This document shows, in pieces, positions 33,462 through 40,153 of a stretch of 53,584 bases of DNA. The stretch covers positions 454 through 54,037 of the forward strand of contig MKTK01000038.1 in the NCBI GenBank assembly GCA_001898255.1, in the 5' to 3' direction. The DNA is from Chryseobacterium sp. 39-10 (lineage in GTDB: Bacteria; Bacteroidota; Bacteroidia; Flavobacteriales; Weeksellaceae). Position 1 is the first letter of the stretch, and every line of letters starts with the position of its first letter. Position numbers and translations under genes: made by a program. The notes under the pieces are model-generated. The model saw only the letters and a program-made list of their open reading frames with translations, searched no databases and had not been told where the DNA came from.

Positions 33462-34859
33462 CTAAATGGTGTAGCCCAACAGTTTCAGAACATCTTCTGG
33501 CTGCTGTGCATCGCGAAAAAGGGTGTAAGTAAAGTTGCCTTCGTCATCTTTGTCGATGAGGATGTGCTTGGGTTGCGGCATCAGACAGTGGTGTACGCCG
33601 CCATAGCCGCTAATGGTTTCCTGATAAGCACCCGTGTGGAAAAAGCCGATGTAGAGCGGTTTCGTATCACTGAAAACCGGTAGATAAATGGCATTGGTAT
33701 GCTGTTCGGAGTTGTAATAATCGTCCGAATCGCAGGTTAAGCCACCCAGGAAAACGCGTTCATAAGTATCCTCCCACCGGTTAAGCGGCAGCATGATGAA
33801 ATGTCGGGAAATCGCCCATGTATCAGGCAAAGTCGTCATGAAGGAAGAGTCGATCATGTTCCATTTTTCACGATCGTTCTGGCGTTTCTGAGAAATGATT
33901 TTGTAGAGATGCCCTCCACTTTCGCCCACGGTGAAGCTTCCAAATTCGGTATAAATATTGGGCTCTTCAACGCCTTCTTCTTCACAGAATTTTTTAATTT
34001 GAGATACGATTTCGTTGACCATATACTGATAATCGTAATCGAAATTGAGCGAGGTTTTGATGGGGAAACCACCGCCGATATTGAGCGAATCTACTTCGGG
34101 AGCAATCTTCTTCAACCGTGCGTAAACGCGCAGACATTTGTAAAGTTCGTTCCAGTAATACGCCGTATCCTTAATGCCTGTGTTGATGAAAAAATGCAGC
34201 ATTTTCAGCCGTGCATTGGGATTCTCTGCAATTTTTTGGGAGTAGTATGGAATGATATCCTTGTACCCAATGCCCAGCCGCGAGGTGTAAAATTCGAACT
34301 TGGGCTCTTCTTCTGAGGCGATGCGAATTCCGATGTTGAAATTTACATCGATGGACTCGGTCAGTTTGTCTAGTTCTCTGTAATTATCAAGAATGGGCGT
34401 GATGTTTTCGAATCCACTGTTGATCATATCAGAGATTTTCATCAGATAGTCGTCAGTTTTGAAACCATTGCAGATGACCTCGATATTTTTGTCAACTTTT
34501 CCTTTGTTGTAGAGGGATTTTACAATGTCCATATCATAGGCAGAAGAAGTCTCAATGGAAATGTCATTTTTGAGGGCTTCTTCCAGAACAAACGCAAAAT
34601 GGCTCGATTTTGTGCAGTAGCAATAACGGTAATTCTTGGTGTATTGGTTCAGTTCGAACGCCTCCTTGAACCAAGCTTTTGCCCGCTGAATGTTCATGGA
34701 TATTTTGGGTAAATAATTAAATTTCAGAGGCGTACCAAATTTTTCAACAACCTCCATGAGCGGAATATCATGGAAAAGCAATTGATTTTCCAATACGTTG
34801 AATTCTTCGGTAGGAAAATACAGGGTTTGGTCGATTAATTCTGAATATTTAATTTTCAT
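33462..34859 (-). CDS. speA: Arginine decarboxylase-like PLP enzyme (fold III, short form)
   Basis: A fold-III PLP decarboxylase of 465 aa. The PLP lysine is expected in YRYCYCTKSSHFAFV (about 78-92), replacing the more usual YAVKAN. GGGFP (about 248) binds PLP phosphate, and GGLTCDSDDYYN near residue 365 is the C-terminal active-site Cys/Asp motif. Flavobacterial homologues are usually annotated as arginine decarboxylase (agmatine for polyamines). It is much shorter than E. coli SpeA (about 650 aa), so the substrate is inferred from homologue naming, not from residues I can check. No agmatinase gene adjoins it. The promoter holds a 12-bp palindrome and the mRNA appears leaderless. Confidence 0.8.
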   Translation of the reverse strand: MKIKYSELIDQTLYFPTEEFNVLENQLLFHDIPLMEVVEKFGTPLKFNYLPKISMNIQRAKAWFKEAFELNQYTKNYRYCYCTKSSHFAFVLEEALKNDISIETSSAYDMDIVKSLYNKGKVDKNIEVICNGFKTDDYLMKISDMINSGFENITPILDNYRELDKLTESIDVNFNIGIRIASEEEPKFEFYTSRLGIGYKDIIPYYSQKIAENPNARLKMLHFFINTGIKDTAYYWNELYKCLRVYARLKKIAPEVDSLNIGGGFPIKTSLNFDYDYQYMVNEIVSQIKKFCEEEGVEEPNIYTEFGSFTVGESGGHLYKIISQKRQNDREKWNMIDSSFMTTLPDTWAISRHFIMLPLNRWEDTYERVFLGGLTCDSDDYYNSEQHTNAIYLPVFSDTKPLYIGFFHTGAYQETISGYGGVHHCLMPQPKHILIDKDDEGNFTYTLFRDAQQPEDVLKLLGYTI

Positions 34860-34864
34860 TCTTA

Positions 34865-34884
34865 CAAATTTAACGTTATAACGT
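34865..34884 (-). promoter_or_regulatory. -7 element of speA with abutting perfect palindrome
   Basis: TAAATTTG (34865-34872) ends five bases before ATG 34859. Directly upstream, inside the promoter spacer, is the perfect 12-bp palindrome ACGTTATAACGT (34873-34884), well placed for an operator. Confidence 0.65.
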
Positions 34885-34954
34885 GAAGTTCATCTCTTAA
34901 AACCGACTGCAAATTTGGTGAAAAAAGTTGGTTTTAATGTTACATCAAATTCAA

Positions 34955-35617
34955 TTATTGTGAAGATTGACCTCCCTCCCCACCAGCTGCATTTTCATTG
35001 GCTACAAAAACAATAAGATCGCCTTTGGTGAAATGTAAAATTACAGAATCAGCCACTGCAAAATTGCGCGTCCCGATGCGACCGGTTTGCGATAGACTTT
35101 CGTCTTTCAATTCCCAATTGAGACCGTTTGTACTGATATGATGCGCTTCGGGAAAGGGATATAATGAAATAATTTCACCTTTCATATTATTCAAAACTAA
35201 ATTTTTAGGTGAAAAAAAATAACGTGAAAATTCGTCATAAAAGGTGATACTTAATCTTTCTTTATATCGAAATGCTGCCGTGAGGTTCCCCAAAAAATGA
35301 TCCATCTCTGCACCACTTCCACCGTAAACATCAACGTGGGTACCCCCCTCATCTACGATAATTTCCAAAGCTTTTTCAAAATCCGTTCTGTTTTGATCGG
35401 GTGTATGAATAAATTTTTCCTGATCTACATCTTCATCGTAGCCATCATGAGAATCGTAATCGCCTGAAATAAAATCGAGATGGAGAAGTGGGAATTTTTT
35501 CTCCTTTAAATAATGAAAAGCACCATCTGTACACGCAATCAATGCATAACCTTCTGGGGAAGGAAGCTTCTCTGGCGGAACTCCGTTAATGAAAAGAAGA
35601 GCTGAACGTTGATTCAT
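34955..35617 (-). CDS. thiN: Thiamine pyrophosphokinase
   Basis: Transfers pyrophosphate from ATP to thiamine. 220 aa. The ATP/thiamine-binding motifs ALIACTDGAFHYLKE, DFISGDYDSHD and HTPDQNRTDFEKALEII (about 75-95), plus VYGGSGAEMDHFLGNL, are the standard TPK signature. The C-terminal beta domain has GEIISLYPFPEA and SQTGRIGTRNFAV. It lies 24 nt after the cobalamin adenosyltransferase gene and is probably co-transcribed, giving a cofactor-activation pair. No TPP riboswitch was recognised. Confidence 0.93.
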   Translation of the reverse strand: MNQRSALLFINGVPPEKLPSPEGYALIACTDGAFHYLKEKKFPLLHLDFISGDYDSHDGYDEDVDQEKFIHTPDQNRTDFEKALEIIVDEGGTHVDVYGGSGAEMDHFLGNLTAAFRYKERLSITFYDEFSRYFFSPKNLVLNNMKGEIISLYPFPEAHHISTNGLNWELKDESLSQTGRIGTRNFAVADSVILHFTKGDLIVFVANENAAGGEGGQSSQ

Positions 35618-35641
35618 TGAAACTTGTTTTTTATTATTGTT

Positions 35642-36214
35642 TTATAACCTTTCACTGGGAATCCAGAATTCTTCGACATCTCCGTTGCATTTCGAAATAT
35701 AACGCGCCAAAACAAAAAGATAGTCAGATAGGCGGTTGAGGTACTTAATGATGAGTGGACGAACCTCTTCAGACTCACTGAGGAACACCAAACCGCGCTC
35801 TGCCCTTCGGCAAACCGTTCTGCAGATATGAAGCGACGTGGCCGATTTACCTCCACCCGGAAGAATAAAATTCTGGAGCGGTTCCAAATGCTGTTCCCAT
35901 TCATCGATCCACCTTTCGAGTTCTTCCACTTCATTTTCCGCAATCATGAGTGCTAACCGAGGTTTTCCGTTGGCCAACATTAATTTATCTGCTGGCGTAG
36001 CCGATTCGGAACCTACCGTAAAAAGGTCAAACTGTATCTTTCGAAGTTGTTCCAATACTTTTGGATCACCAATTTCACTTTTAGCGAATCCGATAAATGA
36101 ATTGAGTTCATCAATATTTCCGTACGAATCTACTCGTGCCGACGATTTTGGAACTCTTGTGCCTCCGTACAAAGCGGTTTGACCTTTATCGCCGGTTTTA
36201 GTATAAATTTTCAT
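35642..36214 (-). CDS. pduO: Cob(I)alamin adenosyltransferase, PduO type
   Basis: Transfers the adenosyl group of ATP to cob(I)alamin to make adenosylcobalamin. 190 aa. N-terminal ATP-binding motif KIYTKTGDKGQTALYGGTRV (2-21), then SYGNIDELNSFIGFAKSEI, FDLFTVGSE, LPGGGKSATSLHICRTVCRRAER (about 117-139) and IIKYLNRLSDYLFVLARY, all typical of the trimeric PduO/MMAB family. The gene is followed after 24 nt by thiN. The region upstream contains the 17-bp palindrome at 36279-36295 and the divergent ECF sigma gene. Confidence 0.93.
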   Translation of the reverse strand: MKIYTKTGDKGQTALYGGTRVPKSSARVDSYGNIDELNSFIGFAKSEIGDPKVLEQLRKIQFDLFTVGSESATPADKLMLANGKPRLALMIAENEVEELERWIDEWEQHLEPLQNFILPGGGKSATSLHICRTVCRRAERGLVFLSESEEVRPLIIKYLNRLSDYLFVLARYISKCNGDVEEFWIPSERL

Positions 36215-36278
36215 TGCTAGATGGATTTTTTAAAGAGTAAATGTAACAATTTATAAACGGAGTTGATCTGATTTTTTA

Positions 36279-36295
36279 ATACTGATTATCAGTAT
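36279..36295. promoter_or_regulatory. 17-bp perfect palindrome between pduO and the ECF sigma gene
   Basis: ATACTGAT-T-ATCAGTAT is a perfect inverted repeat with a single central base, in the 234-nt divergent region. Thirteen of its bases (ATACTGATTATCA) recur at 3715-3727. Confidence 0.6.
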
Positions 36296-36448
36296 GTTGT
36301 CAAAAATCATGTGTTTTTTTGTAATAAATCCTTTAATACCTCCTCCAACCTTTAAGAAAAGTGAATGTTGAGCCCCGACATTCCTGTAAAAAAACCAGTA
36401 TCTTTCAATACCGCTTTTGCGTCCACATTCAAATGAAACAGACACATA

Positions 36449-36931
36449 ATGAAAACCGAGTTTAAAGAAATATACAAGGATCTTTCACCAAAGATTTACA
36501 AACTGTGTTTAAGTTACTGTGCAGATCGGGCTTTGGCAGACGATCTTCATCAGGAAACGTGGATTGCAGTTTGGGAAAGTTTACCCAAGTTTCGCCACGA
36601 AAGCCAATTAAGTACCTGGATCTACCGAATTGCGATTAACACTTGCCTTACCGGCATGAAAAAACACAAAGACAAAAACCTGAACTCCGAAAAAATACTA
36701 TCGAAAATTGTGGCGGACGAGAGCTTTGACGAGCATCAAATGACGATTCTTCAGCAGAGCATTGCCCAACTAAGAGAAGCCGACCGCATCATCATTACAC
36801 TGGTTCTGGAGGAAAAGCCCTACACAGAAATTGCAGAAATTACCGGTATTACCGAAAATAATTTGCGCGTGAAAATTCACCGAATAAAAAGAGAACTCTC
36901 AGAAATATATAAAAAATATGAAAACCTTTGA
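36449..36931 (+). CDS. ECF-type RNA polymerase sigma factor
   Basis: 160 aa. Region 2 is clear: ADRALADDLHQETWIAVWESLPKF (about 26-49, DNA melting and core binding), then STWIYRIAINTCLTGMKKHK. Region 4 with its helix-turn-helix is EEKPYTEIAEITGITENNLRVKIHRIKREL (about 125-155, given here only as landmarks). There is no region 1.1 or 3, which defines an ECF factor. The stop overlaps the next gene by 14 nt, so the downstream membrane protein is translationally coupled and is the obvious candidate regulator. Targets cannot be read from this window. Confidence 0.9.
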   Translation: MKTEFKEIYKDLSPKIYKLCLSYCADRALADDLHQETWIAVWESLPKFRHESQLSTWIYRIAINTCLTGMKKHKDKNLNSEKILSKIVADESFDEHQMTILQQSIAQLREADRIIITLVLEEKPYTEIAEITGITENNLRVKIHRIKRELSEIYKKYENL

Positions 36932-37511
36932 AGATTTACAAACCGTTTGGAAACAGAACGACGGCGCAAAATCGGTGCCCCAGTCAAATTTCAGCACATT
37001 GCGAAGCCAAAAGCAGAAAATGCGCAACAAATCACTGTTTACCGCCTTTGCTTTGTTACTCACCGGCATTTTTGTCCTGACTATAATGAACAGTTTAGAT
37101 AAAAATATCCAATCGATTACCGTAATGGCTGCGATGATTTTTATTGCGATTACCTGTTGGCTACAGGCACTGCTGCAATTTATAAACGCCAGAAAACTGG
37201 ACGATATTGATGAAACTCTGCCCCCAAAACAACTACTTCAGCAATGGCAGAATTACCGTACTTTTCAAAAAAAACAATCGGTATGGAATATGCCACTCTA
37301 TTACATTTTGCTGGGAACGGCGCTTGGTTTTTACCTCTTTGAAATCATTAAAAATGCAAGTGTACTCTTAAAAATAATAGTATTTACCGTTACTTACGGT
37401 TGGATGTTGTTTGCATATTTCTATCTTGGTAAAAGACAGATAAAGAAACATAATTCGAAAATTGATGCGATGATAAAGGACCTCAAAGAGCTAGAAAACC
37501 AATTTGAATAG
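36918..37511 (+). CDS. Four-TM membrane protein, candidate anti-sigma factor
   Basis: Not a recognised anti-sigma domain. 197 aa. A cytoplasmic-type N-terminus (MKTFEDLQTVWKQNDG, about 1-37) precedes four hydrophobic segments at about 39-58, 66-87, 126-145 and 150-171, ending in a charged tail with a short coiled coil (KIDAMIKDLKELENQF). The second and third segments are separated by a charged loop of about 38 residues. It overlaps the ECF sigma gene by 14 nt. Membrane proteins coupled this way commonly hold the sigma factor, and the N-terminal 35 residues resemble the short sigma-binding helices of such proteins; this is inference. Confidence 0.7.
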   Translation: MKTFEDLQTVWKQNDGAKSVPQSNFSTLRSQKQKMRNKSLFTAFALLLTGIFVLTIMNSLDKNIQSITVMAAMIFIAITCWLQALLQFINARKLDDIDETLPPKQLLQQWQNYRTFQKKQSVWNMPLYYILLGTALGFYLFEIIKNASVLLKIIVFTVTYGWMLFAYFYLGKRQIKKHNSKIDAMIKDLKELENQFE

Positions 37512-37551
37512 TTGGCAGGTAACAACATTCCTTATAAAGAACATGGAAAGG

Positions 37552-38391
37552 TTAAAGTTCGTCTAAAACGATATGCCACATTTTTCTGTTGAACGACCTG
37601 AAAAAATTAACATGCCCTATTTCTCCCTTTTCAGATTCGATGGTTTTTAGTTCACGGTACGTCTTCTGCAAATGAGGATAAACGGATGACAGCAAGCTTT
37701 CCATGCCTTTTTCAGTAACCCACGGATCATCTTGGGCATACATCACCACAGTAGGTTGAGAAAGCGCACGGGCATAATTATACTTGATTTTTTCATAGAG
37801 ACGGCTGGTGGATTTTGGATGAAGAATTAGCGTTCTCCAGTCGTTGGCCACTCCTTTTGGCAGCGACTCACCCAAACCAAACCACTGCGCGGGGAAAAAA
37901 CCTAAAAGACAATTGGTTAGCGGAACTGCAACCCCGAAACCCAAGAGTGCAGTGATGGCTACACGCGTTTTGAGATTCCCAACATATGCATCCTGAGTGG
38001 CAATGAAAATAAACTTACCAAAAATGGCGGTACTTACTGTCATTCCTAAAATTAATGCACCAACCGAATGACCCAGACAAAACTTCTGATAAGAACGAAA
38101 ATTTTCATCGATAAATGTGGTGATTGTTTTTAAATCTTCAGTTCCCCAAATCCTCATGGATGCTTTAAAGCCCTTCATTTCTTCCGGTTTCGAAAGCCCT
38201 ATTCCTCTATAATCGTAGGTGATGACCGTAACTCCTTCTTCTGCCATAAATTTCGCAAACGAAAAATAAACCTGCTGTTTGACGCCGGTGGCCGAATTGA
38301 TGAGCAAGAGTTTGCCATTCGGTTGGTGCGCTTCGAAAACCGTCACCGAAAGCCGAACACCGTCGGAAGCATGGAGCCATAATGATTTCAT
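37552..38391 (-). CDS. Alpha/beta hydrolase (serine-aminopeptidase/lysophospholipase type)
   Basis: 279 aa from ATG 38391; a TTG three codons earlier is less likely. The nucleophile elbow is FCLGHSVGALIL (Ser near 101), with the oxyanion strand LLINSATGVKQQVYFSF, and VITYDYRGIGLSKP typical of Hydrolase_4 members. A late Asp is offered by VMYAQDDPWVTEKG (near 224), and the His in EIGHVNFFRS (near 262) completes the triad. The substrate is unknown. There is no signal peptide, so it is cytoplasmic. It stands alone between the sigma operon (convergent) and ribokinase. Confidence 0.85.
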   Translation of the reverse strand: MKSLWLHASDGVRLSVTVFEAHQPNGKLLLINSATGVKQQVYFSFAKFMAEEGVTVITYDYRGIGLSKPEEMKGFKASMRIWGTEDLKTITTFIDENFRSYQKFCLGHSVGALILGMTVSTAIFGKFIFIATQDAYVGNLKTRVAITALLGFGVAVPLTNCLLGFFPAQWFGLGESLPKGVANDWRTLILHPKSTSRLYEKIKYNYARALSQPTVVMYAQDDPWVTEKGMESLLSSVYPHLQKTYRELKTIESEKGEIGHVNFFRSFNRKMWHIVLDEL

Positions 38392-38491
38392 TTCCAACAA
38401 AAATCCACCGTTTAGCAGTGGAAATTAAGTTTTCAAAAATAAGAATTTAAGGAGTAAATCCTGAAAAAATCGGTATGTTGATAATAGCGAA

Positions 38492-39385
38492 TTACTTCGA
38501 CCATACGTCTTTGAGATGAGGCAAACTGCTTTGCGAGCCACTGTTGCGGGTCACTTTCAAGGATACATCGTTGCCAAACTTCACGCACTCGTCAATAGAA
38601 TTGCCGTGGCACATGGCCACTGCGAAACCCGAGGTAAAGGCATCACCCATACCCATTTTATGCAACATCGAATCGTGCTGATTGCGGTAATATTTCATTT
38701 CGGAACCATTAAAATAGGTCGTGGAATTAGAATCGTCGCGCACAAATAGCTTATTGGGATATTTTCGTAAAATTTCCTCTCGCAGTTCGTGGCCGAAAAT
38801 TATAGAAAGTTCGCTGCTTTTGGCTACAATAAAACTGGCATCCTCAATAACATCCTGTGAAAGTTTCTTAGCAGGCGCTGCGTAAATACCCACTTTTTTA
38901 CCATATTTTTTTGCCAATTCTACAGTAAACTCCACGGTTTCCATTGGAATTTCCAGCTGAATTAAAATAACATCAGCGGTATCAAAGAATTTTTCAGCAG
39001 CAGCGATGTGCGAGATGTTCAGCAAAAAATTGGAAGCCGGCACCACAACAATGGAATTAATACCTTCGGAAGTGGTCACAAAAGCCGTCCCGGTGGGCGC
39101 ATCTTCTGCCTCAAAAACATATCCCACATTAACGCCTTCATCAACGAGGTTTCTCATGATTTGCTGACCTAATGGATCCATGCCCACACAACTGATGAAG
39201 TAAACGCTGGCACCCAACCGTGCGGCTGCTACTGCCTGATTGGCGCCTTTACCACCAAAAAAATTTTCAGATTTTTGTGCCAATACAGTTTCGTTGGGTT
39301 TTGGCAACCGATCCGTAGTGAGAACCAGATCAATGGAGGAACTTCCTACGACGATAATTTTCGGTTGTTCGGGCGTAATGTTCAT
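38492..39385 (-). CDS. rbsK: Ribokinase (PfkB family)
   Basis: ATP-dependent phosphorylation of ribose to ribose-5-phosphate. 297 aa from ATG 39385. PfkB signature 1 is FFGGKGANQAVAAARLGASV (about 42-61); the substrate-binding GSSSIDLVL lies at the N-terminus and signature 2 is HKMGMGDAFTSGFAVAM (about 245-261), with the catalytic Asp in GMGDAF. GMGD instead of the more common GAGD is a conservative change. No ribose transporter is adjacent, so nucleoside salvage is as likely as ribose uptake. It has a good promoter at 39415-39442. Confidence 0.88.
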   Translation of the reverse strand: MNITPEQPKIIVVGSSSIDLVLTTDRLPKPNETVLAQKSENFFGGKGANQAVAAARLGASVYFISCVGMDPLGQQIMRNLVDEGVNVGYVFEAEDAPTGTAFVTTSEGINSIVVVPASNFLLNISHIAAAEKFFDTADVILIQLEIPMETVEFTVELAKKYGKKVGIYAAPAKKLSQDVIEDASFIVAKSSELSIIFGHELREEILRKYPNKLFVRDDSNSTTYFNGSEMKYYRNQHDSMLHKMGMGDAFTSGFAVAMCHGNSIDECVKFGNDVSLKVTRNSGSQSSLPHLKDVWSK

Positions 39386-39414
39386 AAGGATAGAAATTAA
39401 CAATAGTGTTTGAA

Positions 39415-39442
39415 CAAAAATATTCTATTAAAGTGATTCCAA
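39415..39442 (-). promoter_or_regulatory. Promoter of rbsK
   Basis: TTG (39440-39442), 17-nt spacer, TATTTTTG (39415-39422), 30 nt before ATG 39385. Confidence 0.7.
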
Positions 39443-39456
39443 GAAATGCGTTAACA

Positions 39457-40101
39457 TTAATTAACAGCGCTAATCTCAATAAACTCAGTGACCAACTTTA
39501 CCGGCAGATTCTCTTGGCTGAAACCGATGTAGCTTCCATAAAAACCTTCTCCATAGCCCGTTTCGAAACTGAAGATATTCCCGGGCTTCTCGCTGTTGGG
39601 TTGCAGAAAGCAAAACTGGTCTGCCGCACCACTTTCGTCATAAAAATGAGGGTGAAAAAACTCTTCATAAATCCCCAAAAAATCGGCTCCTTTACGATGG
39701 AAAAGTCTTTTCTCCAAAAGGTTAAGTTCATCCTGGGTATCTGCATCCATAAAGCTTCCCATGCCACTTTCTACAGGATAGCCATAGATTTCACCGGTTT
39801 GCAAATCGTTCACATTCTGACCCTCTGTTGTTGCCATTTTCCATTCTTTAACCGCCTCATTTCGAAAAACAATTTCTACATACGCAATGCAATCGGAGGA
39901 AGTTTCTTTATGCACCAAAACATTAAAATCACCGGTTGGGAAAAGAATTTCAAATTCCTTCATATCGCTGGTAATTAATGGGTCGCATGCCACCAGTTTT
40001 CCTGTAGGAAGGTTAATTTTCCCGGCTTCATATGTCTCCAGCAGAGGACTTTCAACAAAACTTTTACTAAAAAGTGTTGCAATATTTTCGAGGTGTTTCA
40101 T
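39457..40101 (-). CDS. DUF4241 domain-containing protein
   Basis: 214 aa from ATG 40101; a TTG at 40125 is less likely. It is recognised as DUF4241 from the sequence order LPTGKLVACDPLI, FEILFPTGDFNVLVHKE, AYVEIVFRNEAVKEWKMA, GYPVESGMGSFMDADTQDEL and the end IFSFETGYGEGFYGSYIGF. The family is widespread and uncharacterised; some members sit in toxin-immunity neighbourhoods, but there is no toxin gene here. It has no signal peptide. It lies 28 nt downstream of valS and may be read from the same transcript, while the rbsK promoter lies inside its 3' flank. Confidence 0.78.
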   Translation of the reverse strand: MKHLENIATLFSKSFVESPLLETYEAGKINLPTGKLVACDPLITSDMKEFEILFPTGDFNVLVHKETSSDCIAYVEIVFRNEAVKEWKMATTEGQNVNDLQTGEIYGYPVESGMGSFMDADTQDELNLLEKRLFHRKGADFLGIYEEFFHPHFYDESGAADQFCFLQPNSEKPGNIFSFETGYGEGFYGSYIGFSQENLPVKLVTEFIEISAVN

Positions 40102-40153
40102 CGTTTTCGGTGTTTCATGCAACAATTATTGCTAGTTTCAGAATATGCTGTAC

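Noticed and set aside
33332-33683. Plus-strand frames in the decarboxylase 3' region
   Set aside because: They are antisense to the end of the decarboxylase gene and have no domain.
36433-36465. 10-codon open frame overlapping the sigma-gene start
   Set aside because: ATG at 36433 in another frame could be a tiny leader peptide, but nothing supports its translation.
39406-39978. 190-codon plus-strand frame
   Set aside because: Antisense of the DUF4241 gene and the rbsK promoter; no family.
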